Below are positions 1 to 6,724 of a stretch of DNA of 15,591 nt, piece by piece. Within the stretch, counting starts at the first letter, position 1, and every line of letters begins with the position of its first letter. The stretch covers positions 1 through 15,591 of the forward strand of contig CAYTYN010000033.1 of the NCBI GenBank assembly GCA_964442135.1. Direction: 5' to 3'. A program made the position numbers and the translations under genes. This DNA is from Avanaerovorax sp964442135 (GTDB lineage: Bacteria > Bacillota > Clostridia > Peptostreptococcales > Anaerovoracaceae). The notes under the pieces are model-generated. The model was not told the DNA's origin. It saw nothing but the letters and a program-made list of their open reading frames with translations, and did no database searches.

Positions 1-309
1 TTTACAGGAAGCTATCCTTGTATTGATTACAAAGCCTTTTCTCAGCAGTCTGTTTTTGATGATCTGGAATCGGTCAAGCGGATGGTTGCCTCAAGTGACA
101 CCGTATCTGTCATGCCGAGCATCGTGTTTAAAAATGACATATATGTGGAAACCGGTCGAATAAAATTGATCACACTAAAGGACAGCAGGTATAATTTGCT
201 GAATGTTCTCATATACGTCAATAAGCCGCATCTTCCGTACGTCGTCAATCGCACGCTGGAGGCCACTTACAGCTTTTTTGCGGAATACGACGATGTAAAA
301 TCAAAATAA
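1..309 (+). CDS. LysR-type transcriptional regulator, C-terminal fragment (5' end outside window)
   Basis: An open frame runs from base 1 to a TAA at 307-309, giving 102 residues with no start in view. The pattern resembles the end of a LysR-family effector-binding domain: a stretch like SVKRMVASSDTVSVMPS (the V..G.G.a.lP region just before the last strands), then a short loop, a strand reading GRIKLIT, another strand NVLIYV, and a final helix with PYVVNRTLEATYSFF. LysR proteins bind a small effector here and regulate nearby or divergent genes through an N-terminal helix-turn-helix, which lies outside the window. The target is unknown. The match is by pattern only, so another periplasmic-binding-fold protein is possible. 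The gene ends 116 bp before the rplU promoter and is probably a separate transcription unit. Confidence 0.5.
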   Translation, partial: FTGSYPCIDYKAFSQQSVFDDLESVKRMVASSDTVSVMPSIVFKNDIYVETGRIKLITLKDSRYNLLNVLIYVNKPHLPYVVNRTLEATYSFFAEYDDVKSK

Positions 310-424
310 TCAGTCCTTACATGTACCAATTTTAAGATACGTTCGCCATGGAATGAATTTCAAAGTGGAAATAAACTTTTCACTTCAGTCTACATGCATT
401 GCGCCGCCTGAGGCATAAAATCGG

Positions 425-453
425 TTGACATTTCAACATCTCTGTGCTAAACT
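425..453 (+). promoter_or_regulatory. SigA-type promoter for rplU-rpmA
   Basis: TTGACA (425-430, perfect -35) is followed by a 17-bp spacer and TAAACT (448-453, 4 of 6 matches to TATAAT). It sits about 88 bp before rplU and directly in front of a structured leader, which suits a ribosomal protein transcription unit. A weaker hairpin at 363-385 (9 bp, one G.T pair, no T-run) lies upstream between the LysR fragment and this promoter. Confidence 0.75.
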
Positions 454-457
454 ATCA

Positions 458-541
458 TGGTTAGACCGCTCGGAAGGGGTTCATCAAAGTCTGATAACAG
501 ACTACCCGGTAAAGGCGAGACTGGATAGAGGAGGTAAATAG
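458..541 (+). ncRNA. Ribosomal protein L21 leader RNA (cis-regulatory)
   Basis: The 5' untranslated region of rplU contains AGACCGCTC (463-471), AGGGGTTCA (475-483), the perfect small hairpin AGTCTG-ATAA-CAGACT (488-503) and CCCGGTAAAGGCGAGACTGG (505-524), and ends in the GGAGG ribosome site (530-534). ACCG at 465-468 can pair with CGGT at 507-510, enclosing the small hairpin. This order resembles my memory of the Firmicutes L21 leader (Rfam L21_leader), thought to control rplU-rpmA in response to L21 or another ribosomal protein. I matched it by eye; a covariance-model search would settle it. Confidence 0.68.
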
Positions 542-1057
542 ATGTACGCGATCATTGAGACTGGCGGCAAGCAGTACAGGGTACAGGAAGGCGACGTTAT
601 CACTGTCGAGAAGCTGAATGTGGAAGCGGGAGATAAGGTTGAGCTTGATAAGGTACTGGTTCTCAGCGATGCCGACGGACTTAAGGTAGGAAAGCCCTAT
701 ATCGAAGGAGCAAGAGTCATCGGAGAAGCTGTGGAAAACGGCAAGGGCAAGAAGGTTATCATCTTCAAGTATAAGGCTAAGAAGGACTACAGGAAGAAAC
801 AGGGTCACAGACAGCCGTATACGATGTTAAAGATCGAGTCCCTGGGAGGAAGGGCAGAGGAAAAGCCTGCTCCCGTGGCGGAAGCTGTAGAAGCTAAGGA
901 GGCAGATGCTAAAGGGGCGACCGATACAGTGAAGAAGGTATCCGCGTCCATGAAGAAGGCCGAGCTCATAGCATACGCTAAGGAACACGGTATCGAGGTA
1001 AACGAAAAGGATACTAAAGCAGTAATAATCGAAGCTATCGAAGCTGCTGAGAAATAA
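542..1057 (+). CDS. rplU: 50S ribosomal protein bL21 with a C-terminal HeH/SAP-like extension
   Basis: Residues 1-101 are a standard bL21: the start MYAIIETGGKQYRV, the region VIIFKYKAKKDYRKKQGHRQ and the end PYTMLKIESL, which binds 23S rRNA in the large subunit. Typical L21 ends near here at about 100-105 residues, but this protein runs on to 171. The extension has an Ala/Glu/Lys-rich linker (about 104-135) and then a compact helical segment, about 136-171, containing KKAELIAYAKEHGI. That segment resembles the HeH/SAP/Rho-N class of small nucleic-acid-binding helix-extension-helix domains. The start is firm: GGAGG at 530-534 lies 7 bp before the ATG. It is first in the unit with rpmA, 39 bp upstream. 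No Prp (YsxB) protease gene lies between the two, unlike most Firmicutes. Confidence 0.96.
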   Translation: MYAIIETGGKQYRVQEGDVITVEKLNVEAGDKVELDKVLVLSDADGLKVGKPYIEGARVIGEAVENGKGKKVIIFKYKAKKDYRKKQGHRQPYTMLKIESLGGRAEEKPAPVAEAVEAKEADAKGATDTVKKVSASMKKAELIAYAKEHGIEVNEKDTKAVIIEAIEAAEK

Positions 1058-1096
1058 CGACCGCATTGTTATTGGAAACAAGGAGGTGTTAGAACC

Positions 1097-1357
1097 ATGG
1101 CAAGTAAGAAAGGTGTAGGAAGCTCGAAGAACGGTCGTGATTCCGAGTCGAAACGCTTAGGTGTGAAAACCGGTGATGGTCAGTACGTTAGCGCCGGAAG
1201 CATCCTTGTAAGACAGAGAGGTACTAAATTCCATCCGGGCAACAATGTGGGCATCGGTGGAGACGATACACTGTTTGCAAAGATCGAGGGTAACGTTAAG
1301 TTCGAAAGAAAAGGCAAGACCAGAAAACAGGTAAGCGTTTATCCTAAAGAAGCATAA
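1097..1357 (+). CDS. rpmA: 50S ribosomal protein bL27
   Basis: This 86-residue bL27 sits near the peptidyl-transferase centre of the large subunit. Recognisable parts are ASKKGVGSSKNGRDSESKRLG at the N-terminus, QRGTKFHPGNNVG in the middle and the end VSVYP. It starts directly at M-ASKKG. Many Firmicutes instead make L27 with a short leader of the MLxLxLQFF type that the protease Prp removes. Here the start is fixed by AGGAGGTG at 1081-1088, 8 bp from the ATG, and no ATG, GTG or TTG occurs in frame between the rplU stop and this ATG. The leader is therefore genuinely absent. A strong terminator follows 4 bp after the stop. Confidence 0.97.
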   Translation: MASKKGVGSSKNGRDSESKRLGVKTGDGQYVSAGSILVRQRGTKFHPGNNVGIGGDDTLFAKIEGNVKFERKGKTRKQVSVYPKEA

Positions 1358-1361
1358 TCTG

Positions 1362-1386
1362 AAGCCCCTGAATCAAGGGGCTTTTT
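1362..1386 (+). terminator. Intrinsic terminator after rpmA
   Basis: AAGCCCCT (1362-1369), loop GAATCA, AGGGGCTT (1376-1383) form a perfect 8-bp stem that runs into TTTTT (1382-1386). It separates the rplU-rpmA unit from obgE. Confidence 0.92.
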
Positions 1387-1452
1387 CGTTATACGGTAAA
1401 ACTGCCCTGTAGGCAGGCGGCTAAACTAAGGATGAGAGAAAGGAGGCCGTTT

Positions 1453-2739
1453 ATGTTTGCTGACAGAGCGAAGATAACCATAAGATCCGGCAAAGGCGGC
1501 AACGGCTGCGTATCCTTCCGGCGTGAGCCTTTTGTCCCCGAAGGAGGGCCGGACGGCGGGGACGGAGGAAGAGGGGGAAATATTGTATTCCTCGCCGACA
1601 GAAACCTGCGCACTTTGATGGATTTCAGATATAAGAAGAAATACCAGGCTGAAAACGGACAGGACGGCATGAAGAAAAAGTGCTTCGGCAAGAACGGCAG
1701 CGATCTTGTCATAAAAGTGCCTGTCGGTACGGTGGTAATAGATGAGGACACCGGTCTTGTCATGAGGGACATGAAGGAAGACGGGGAAAGCTTCGTAGCG
1801 GCAAAAGGTGGAAAAGGGGGAAAGGGCAACACTCACTTCAAAAATTCTGTGAGACAGGCGCCTAATTTTGCCGAAGCCGGAGGCGCGGCCAGGGAGAGGA
1901 ATATAATTCTCGAGCTGAAGATGATAGCCGACGTAGGGCTTGTGGGATTTCCCAATGTGGGAAAATCCAGCCTTTTGGCTGTGTCCACCAGCGCCAGACC
2001 TAAGATAGAAAACTATCATTTCACCACTATAGAGCCTAATCTGGGAGTCGTTAAGCTCTACGATAAGGATTTTGTCATGGCTGATATAGCGGGTATAATA
2101 GAAGGGGCTCACCGGGGACAGGGACTTGGTCTCAGGTTCCTTAGACATATAGAGAGAACCAAGGTGCTCATCCACGTGGTGGATGTCTCAGGAAGTGAAG
2201 GACGGGATCCTAAGGAGGATTTCGACAAGATAAACGAGGAGCTGCGCCAATACGGCAGAAAGGTGGCGGAGAAACCCATGATCGTCGCCGCTAATAAAAT
2301 AGACATGATCGACCTTGAAGGGGCCGAGTACAGGGATTTCTGCCAATACGTCACAAGCCGGGGATATCAGGTGTTCCCGATTTCGGCGCCGTTAAATCAG
2401 GGAGTCAGAGAGCTTCTCACAGCGGCTCTGGGAGAACTGGAAAAGGCCGCCCTGCAGCCGGAGGAGGACGAATACGAGTATTTTGACTTTCAGGCCGATG
2501 ACAAGGATCCTGATTACAGAACCGTTTACGCCGGATTCGACGGAGAATGCTACACTCTTTCGGGAAAACAGCTTCAAAAAATATTCGACTCCACCAATTT
2601 CAATGACATGGGCTCCCTCAGATATCTGTATAAATACATAGAGAAGAGCGGAGCGATGGACCGGCTGAAGGAAATGGGTCTGGAGGAGGGGGATATAATC
2701 AAGATCGACGATTTTGAAATGGAGTTCTTCGACGAATAG
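1453..2739 (+). CDS. obgE: GTPase Obg/CgtA (ribosome assembly)
   Basis: This is a full-length 428-residue Obg GTPase, which acts in late 50S assembly and the stringent response. Residues 1-158 are the glycine-rich Obg fold (GGDGGRGGNIVFLADRNL). The G domain has G1 GFPNVGKSS (165-173), switch I threonines in YHFTTIEPN (188-196), G3 DIAG (211-214), G4 NKID (281-284) and G5 SAP (311-313). The C-terminal OCT domain (about 341-428) ends in DDFEMEFFDE. G3 is unusual: Obg proteins normally have D-x-P-G, and here the proline is alanine. The start is set at 1453 rather than the in-frame ATG at 1432, because AGGAGG (1441-1446) is 6 bp from 1453 and MFADRAKI matches the family start. There is no clear promoter in 1387-1452. 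Confidence 0.97.
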   Translation: MFADRAKITIRSGKGGNGCVSFRREPFVPEGGPDGGDGGRGGNIVFLADRNLRTLMDFRYKKKYQAENGQDGMKKKCFGKNGSDLVIKVPVGTVVIDEDTGLVMRDMKEDGESFVAAKGGKGGKGNTHFKNSVRQAPNFAEAGGAARERNIILELKMIADVGLVGFPNVGKSSLLAVSTSARPKIENYHFTTIEPNLGVVKLYDKDFVMADIAGIIEGAHRGQGLGLRFLRHIERTKVLIHVVDVSGSEGRDPKEDFDKINEELRQYGRKVAEKPMIVAANKIDMIDLEGAEYRDFCQYVTSRGYQVFPISAPLNQGVRELLTAALGELEKAALQPEEDEYEYFDFQADDKDPDYRTVYAGFDGECYTLSGKQLQKIFDSTNFNDMGSLRYLYKYIEKSGAMDRLKEMGLEEGDIIKIDDFEMEFFDE

Positions 2740-2767
2740 AAGATGAGATTATAGACGGAGCAAGGAA

Positions 2768-3292
2768 ATGAAAAAACGTCTAAATGAGGAAAAATGCTAT
2801 GAACTTTTCGAGAAGTTCGGCACTCCTGCCCACGTGATCGGTCACTGCAAGGCCGTAAGCGAAACAGGTTACAGGATCGCCATATCCTTAAACGAGAAAG
2901 GTATGAAGCTGGACGCCGAGCTGATAAAAAACGCGGGTCTCATCCACGATCTGATGCGGCTTTATGATAACCACGGAGAAGAAGCGGCAAGGGTGCTTAG
3001 AGAGCTTGGCTATGACGATGAAGGGAGCATAGTGGAAAACCACATGTACCACGAATTTTCAAAAGGCGAAGATCCCAGAGAGGTTGATATAACGTGCCTG
3101 GCAGACAGACTGGTGTGCGAGGACAGATATGTAGGTCTGGACAAGAGATTGGAATATCTGATCAATAAGCCGGGTAAGACGGAAGAGAGGACGAAAAGGC
3201 TCTTGGAAAAGAAGAAGGACACGGAAGAATTCATTTCCAGAGTGGAAGGGATAATGGGCTGTACCATAGACAGTCTGTTCACGGAGGATTGA
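2768..3292 (+). CDS. HD-domain metal-dependent phosphohydrolase
   Basis: The 174-residue protein carries an HD superfamily signature: H26 in HVIGHCKAV, H60-D61 in GLIHDL, possible extra ligands H69, H92 and H95, and D113 in CLADRL. These would bind one or two metal ions that hydrolyse a phosphate ester. The layout resembles the HD modules found alone or after nucleotidyltransferase domains in Clostridia (HCKAV, ALIHD, then an H before a GY turn, then a late AD). YqeK-type Ap4A hydrolase is a more distant alternative. The substrate is unknown. GGAG at 2757-2760 lies 7 bp before the ATG. The stop TGA shares its last base with the ATG of the next gene (TGATG), so translation is probably coupled to the radical SAM gene. 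Confidence 0.85.
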   Translation: MKKRLNEEKCYELFEKFGTPAHVIGHCKAVSETGYRIAISLNEKGMKLDAELIKNAGLIHDLMRLYDNHGEEAARVLRELGYDDEGSIVENHMYHEFSKGEDPREVDITCLADRLVCEDRYVGLDKRLEYLINKPGKTEERTKRLLEKKKDTEEFISRVEGIMGCTIDSLFTED

Positions 3293-5133
3293 TGGACAGG
3301 GAAAAACTCGATCTACTGCTCAGGCAGGTAGAGAAGCCGGCCAGATATATCGGCGGAGAGATGAACATAGCGGAAAAAGATCCGGATAAGGTAAAGGTCA
3401 GATTCGCCTTTGCCTTTCCCGACCTTTACGAAATCGGAATGTCATACATGGGGATGCAGATCCTCTATCACATATTAAATAAAGACAGGGATATCTTCTG
3501 CGAGAGGGTGTTCTCACCGGCTCCCGATATGGCAGATCTTATGAGAAAGGGGGATCTGCCTTTGTTCACTTCGGAGACGAAAACGGCGGTCAGAGATATG
3601 GACGTGGTAGGCTTCACCCTGCAGTACGAGATGAGCTATACAAGCATTCTCGACATCCTGGCTCTGTCAGGGATAACTCTCCTTTCCGGTGAGAGAGGTG
3701 AGGAGGAGCCTCTCGTCATAGCGGGAGGTCCCTGCGCATATAATCCGGAGCCTCTGGCCGATTTTATAGACGTATTTCTCATAGGAGACGGAGAGGAATG
3801 TCTTCCCGACTTCCTTCGGAAATACGGATGGGCCAAGGAAGGAGCGCTTACTAAGGAGGAATTCCTTCGCTCTGTGGCCGGCGACACGGGGATTTACGTG
3901 CCCGCGTTTTACAAGCCTGAATATAACGAAGACGGAACGGTAAAAAGGTACGTGAAAACACATGAAGGTGCTCCGGACAGGGTAGAGAGGTGTATCCTGG
4001 AGGAGATTGAGCCGGTGGATTTTCCCACCGATCTTATAGTGCCCTTTATCGAAACGGTTCACGACAGGGCTGTAGTGGAGACGTTCAGAGGATGTACAAG
4101 AGGCTGCCGCTTTTGTCAGGCGGGTATGATTTACAGACCTGTTCGGGAGCGCAAGCCTGAGACCATCAAGGAGATTGCAAAAAAGCAGATTTTGTCAACC
4201 GGCCATGAAGAGCTTTCCCTGCTATCCCTTTCCACCAGCGACTATTCCGACTTCGAAAATTTAGCTACCGATCTGATGGATGAATGCATGGATAGAAATG
4301 TTTCCCTTTCCCTGCCTTCCTTGAGGCTGGACAGCTTTTCCTTCAAGGTTTTGAGCGAGATACAGAAATACAAGAAGTCGGGACTTACCTTTGCGCCGGA
4401 GGCAGGAACCCAAAGGCTGCGGGATGTTATCAATAAGGGCATAACCGATGACGATATATACAGGGCGGTGAGGCAGGCCATAGACCTGGGATGGAGGCAG
4501 ATAAAGCTGTACTTTATGATCGGACTGCCTGCGGAGACCGACGAGGATCTTGACGGTATCGCTGAAATTGCTTCTAACATAGTTAAAATCCACAGGGAAT
4601 CCAAGAGGGGCGGCCGGTTTAACGTGACCGTAAGCGTTTCCAACTTCGTACCTAAGGCTCATACCCCTTTTCAGTGGGAGTCTCAGAACACGGCTGAGGA
4701 ATTCAGGCGGAAGCACGACTACCTGAGAAACCGGCTTAAGATGAAAAGCGTTACCTTTAACTATCACGACGATGAGACCAGCCGATATGAGGCCGTCTTA
4801 GCCCGCGGTGACAGAAGATGCGGAAAGCTGCTCCTGGAGGCTTTCAAAGAGGGATGCAGGCTGGACGGATGGGCTGAACACTTTGACAGAGAGAAATGGG
4901 CAAAGGCTGTAACCCTGTCCGGAATTGATCCTGACTTTTACGCATGCAGGGAGCGCTCTACAGACGAGGTTCTGCCATGGGACGTAATAGACTGCAGCGT
5001 GTCGAAAGCCTACCTGGTTCGGGAGAGAGAGAAGGCATACGGTGGTGAAACTACCGGCGACTGTCGCTCCGGATGTACGGGATGCGGTATAAACCGCAGG
5101 ACAAAATGTCCTCTGGGAGGTATTTATGAATAG
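3292..5133 (+). CDS. TIGR03960-family radical SAM protein with B12-binding-like N-terminus
   Basis: This 613-residue protein has an N-terminal cobalamin-binding-like domain (about 30-200, with DVVGFTLQYEMSYTSI and GDGEECLPDF). A radical SAM core follows from about 255, with the cluster motif C268-TRG-C272-RF-C275 (CxxxCxxC), GTQRLRDVINKG and YFMIGLPAETDEDLDGI. The C-terminus has four cysteines, C591, C595, C598 and C606, that could hold another metal site. TIGR03960 proteins are widespread in Clostridia next to, or fused with, a TIGR03936/DUF2344 protein and often near rplU/rpmA/RNase G, as here; their substrate is not known to me. The start is ATG 3292, not the TTG at 3289: GGAGG (3283-3287) is only 1 bp from the TTG. 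It overlaps the upstream stop by 1 base and the downstream gene by 8 bp. Confidence 0.93.
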   Translation: MDREKLDLLLRQVEKPARYIGGEMNIAEKDPDKVKVRFAFAFPDLYEIGMSYMGMQILYHILNKDRDIFCERVFSPAPDMADLMRKGDLPLFTSETKTAVRDMDVVGFTLQYEMSYTSILDILALSGITLLSGERGEEEPLVIAGGPCAYNPEPLADFIDVFLIGDGEECLPDFLRKYGWAKEGALTKEEFLRSVAGDTGIYVPAFYKPEYNEDGTVKRYVKTHEGAPDRVERCILEEIEPVDFPTDLIVPFIETVHDRAVVETFRGCTRGCRFCQAGMIYRPVRERKPETIKEIAKKQILSTGHEELSLLSLSTSDYSDFENLATDLMDECMDRNVSLSLPSLRLDSFSFKVLSEIQKYKKSGLTFAPEAGTQRLRDVINKGITDDDIYRAVRQAIDLGWRQIKLYFMIGLPAETDEDLDGIAEIASNIVKIHRESKRGGRFNVTVSVSNFVPKAHTPFQWESQNTAEEFRRKHDYLRNRLKMKSVTFNYHDDETSRYEAVLARGDRRCGKLLLEAFKEGCRLDGWAEHFDREKWAKAVTLSGIDPDFYACRERSTDEVLPWDVIDCSVSKAYLVREREKAYGGETTGDCRSGCTGCGINRRTKCPLGGIYE

Positions 5134-5803
5134 ATATGCCTTGGAATTCTCGAAAACAGGAACGATCCGCCATACATCCCACTTAGATATGCTCAGGCTC
5201 TTTAAGCGCGCTCTTCGCAGAGCGAGAGTGCCTCTGGCGTATTCCCAAGGTTTCAATCCCCATCCCAAGCTGGGATTTGCCCAGCCTCTTTCTCTGGGAT
5301 ATGAGGCTGTCTCAGACTACATCGAGATAGAGACTATAGCTCCTGTGGATACGGATAAGGTGGCTGCCGCCGTGAGGGCGGCTATGCCGGAGGGCATAGC
5401 TATAAAGAGATGCGTGCCGGTTCTGGACGAAGTGAAGTCTTTGGCCGCCATGGTAACAGGAGCCGAGTACACCATAATCGTGCCTGAAGCTCTGTACGGC
5501 GCTAAAAGCCCTTCTGCCTTCATAGAGGATTTTCTCGATCAGGAGGAGATAATGGTTTCCAAGCGCCGGAAAAAAGACGGGAAGCTTGTAGATACGGATA
5601 TTAAAGAAAAGATACAACATCTGGCGCCGGCGGAAGATGGCAGGCTGTTCTTACGAGCCGACTGCGGAAGCGCTTCCAATTTAAGCCCGGAGCTGGTAAT
5701 AGACGCATTGGTCGGATTTTCAGGCGTAGATGTAAAGCGATTTCAGTTTTTGGTGTCCAGGGACAGACTTATATTCTCAGACCGGTGGGAGGATGATTTT
5801 TGA
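5126..5803 (+). CDS. TIGR03936 / DUF2344 family protein, partner of the radical SAM protein
   Basis: The 225-residue protein opens with the family hallmark: RYALEFSKTGTIRHTSHLDM, then LKR-like FKRALRRARVPLAYSQGFNPHPK and PLSLGYEAVSDYIEIE. DUF2344 proteins are found directly after, or fused to, TIGR03960 radical SAM proteins. The function is unknown; a substrate-binding or RNA-related role is inferred from the company they keep. It overlaps the radical SAM gene by 8 bp, and its GGGAGG site (5115-5120) lies inside that gene, 5 bp before the ATG, so the two are translationally linked. In other Clostridia an RNase E/G gene usually follows; none is present here. A 155-bp spacer with inverted repeats lies downstream. 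Confidence 0.92.
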   Translation: MNRYALEFSKTGTIRHTSHLDMLRLFKRALRRARVPLAYSQGFNPHPKLGFAQPLSLGYEAVSDYIEIETIAPVDTDKVAAAVRAAMPEGIAIKRCVPVLDEVKSLAAMVTGAEYTIIVPEALYGAKSPSAFIEDFLDQEEIMVSKRRKKDGKLVDTDIKEKIQHLAPAEDGRLFLRADCGSASNLSPELVIDALVGFSGVDVKRFQFLVSRDRLIFSDRWEDDF

Positions 5804-5811
5804 GGCTTAAC

Positions 5812-5842
5812 CTTTTGTCCGGACTTAAAATATGGGCAAAAG
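5812..5842 (+). repeat. Hairpin in the DUF2344-comEA spacer
   Basis: CTTTTGTCC (5812-5820) pairs with GGGCAAAAG (5834-5842) over 9 bp with one G.T pair and a 13-base loop. The palindrome GTCCGGAC (5817-5824) overlaps it. No T-run follows, so it is not a standard terminator for the upstream operon. Confidence 0.5.
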
Positions 5843-5863
5843 ACTCCTCCTTCCATCCAAAAA

Positions 5864-5938
5864 CCAAAATTTTCCACCTTCTCTTGTGTTTCGCTCACGG
5901 AGAAAGTAAAATCACAGATGAAGGTTGGAATATTTTGG
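5864..5938 (+). repeat. Long inverted repeat upstream of comEA
   Basis: The left arm CCAAAATTTTCCACCTTC (5864-5881) and the right arm GAAGGTTGGAATATTTTGG (5920-5938) are reverse complements apart from one mismatch and one bulged base. The 38-base loop can form a smaller stem (GTG 5886-5888 with CAC 5896-5898; an alternative is TTCTC 5879-5883 with GAGAA 5900-5904). The + side has no T-run. On the - strand the arm is followed by only a five-T run. It may be a cis-acting RNA structure for comEA or a small palindromic element. Confidence 0.6.
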
Positions 5939-5958
5939 CATAAGGAAAGGAAGAGAAT

Positions 5959-6654
5959 ATGAAGAGAAACGGAGCCGTAACAGGACTGAAATCACTACAG
6001 GACGACCTAAAGGATTATTATAAGAGATTTAAACGGTTTAAAGAGGATCACAGGAAGAAAATGAAGATCGCTGCAGCGCTGTCAGTTATCGCCGCAGCGG
6101 TTTTGTTTTTTGGATTTAAGGGGGAAATTCAGAATTTTTCCGGAGAAGAAGAGTTAAGGATTTTGTCAGAGGCCATGGGGTCTGAAGAAACTGTGGGAAT
6201 CTTGGACGAGCTTGAGGACTCTTTCCCTGTCATATACGTGGACATCAGCGGCGCGGTAAAAGAACCGGGAGTGTACGACGTCAAAGAGGGCACCAGGGTT
6301 TTTGAGGTGATAGAAATGGCAGGGGGACTGACCTCGGAGGCAGACATAGACGGCTTTAACAGGGCGGAGGAGGTCTTTGACGGACAGAAGCTGACTATCC
6401 CTGAAAAAACAGATGATGGGTCGGAGTCGGACTCGACCGGTTCATCGGCGGTGACGTCTTCAGGGCTGATAAACATTAACCGGGCAACGGCCGAGGAGCT
6501 GGATCAGCTTCCGGGGGTGGGGCCTGCCACGGCTCAGGCCATTATCGAATACAGAGAGGAGAACGGAAGCTTTCGCAAGAAGGAGGATATAAAGAATGTC
6601 AGCGGAATAGGAGAAAAAACGTATGAGAAAATGCAGGATAAAATCACCGTTTGA
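5959..6654 (+). CDS. comEA: Competence protein ComEA (membrane-anchored DNA receptor)
   Basis: The 231-residue protein binds incoming double-stranded DNA at the cell surface during natural transformation. A basic cytoplasmic N-terminus (1-35) precedes one transmembrane helix (about 36-53, IAAALSVIAAAVLFFGF). Outside the membrane come an acidic stalk, an SLBB domain (about 91-148, IYVDISGAVKEPGVYDVKEG), a Ser/Asp/Gly linker (149-169) and a C-terminal helix-hairpin-helix domain (171-231) with ININRATAEELDQLPGVGPA and GIGEKTYEKM. All domains are present and the frame is intact. The ribosome site is the purine run 5942-5955. No comEB or comEC follows. The gene's last ~230 bp reappear as a degraded copy at 7581-7807. 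Confidence 0.95.
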   Translation: MKRNGAVTGLKSLQDDLKDYYKRFKRFKEDHRKKMKIAAALSVIAAAVLFFGFKGEIQNFSGEEELRILSEAMGSEETVGILDELEDSFPVIYVDISGAVKEPGVYDVKEGTRVFEVIEMAGGLTSEADIDGFNRAEEVFDGQKLTIPEKTDDGSESDSTGSSAVTSSGLININRATAEELDQLPGVGPATAQAIIEYREENGSFRKKEDIKNVSGIGEKTYEKMQDKITV

Positions 6655-6663
6655 TGGTATAAT
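6429..6663 (+). repeat. Direct repeat, copy A: comEA 3' end plus promoter
   Basis: From GGACTCGACCGG (6429) through the comEA stop codon to TATAAT (6663), this stretch aligns with 7581-7816. In the last ~140 bases the two copies agree at about 90% by hand count, with nearly all substitutions being transitions plus one 3-base gap. Weaker similarity continues about 15 bp past TATAAT in both. Copy A is the intact, coding one. Confidence 0.88.
6655..6663 (+). promoter_or_regulatory. Extended -10 promoter at the comEA stop codon
   Basis: TGGTATAAT (6655-6663) is a perfect TATAAT with an upstream TG, starting at the base after the TGA stop. The -35 position at 17 bp (AGGATA, 6635-6640) is poor, which extended -10 promoters tolerate. 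It would transcribe the unrecognised gene at 6725. The same element recurs at 7808-7816. Confidence 0.55.
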
Positions 6664-6670
6664 ATTATCT

Positions 6671-6694
6671 ATGCCTAGCGCTCATAGGCGTTTT
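6671..6694 (+). terminator. Possible weak terminator or attenuator after comEA
   Basis: ATGCCTA (6671-6677), loop GCGCTCA, TAGGCGT (6685-6691) form a 7-bp stem with one G.T pair, running into TTTT (6691-6694). The stem is short and the T-run brief. It lies just downstream of the extended -10 box, so it could end comEA transcripts or attenuate the next gene. Confidence 0.4.
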
Positions 6695-6724
6695 GATAAA
6701 GTAAATTTTTAGTAATGAAGGAAC

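Noticed and set aside
363..385. Hairpin AAGTGGAAA/TTTTCACTT considered as a terminator of the LysR gene
   Set aside because: No T-run follows on the + strand and the stem is A/T-rich with a G.T pair, so I mention it only under the rplU promoter entry.
1403..1415. Small hairpin TGCC-GGCA between the rpmA terminator and obgE, considered as a riboswitch or leader
   Set aside because: Four base pairs only, with no known aptamer features and no terminator downstream.
1432..1452. Upstream in-frame ATG for obgE adding seven residues
   Set aside because: The ribosome site AGGAGG lies after this ATG and is placed correctly for ATG 1453, whose product matches the usual Obg N-terminus.
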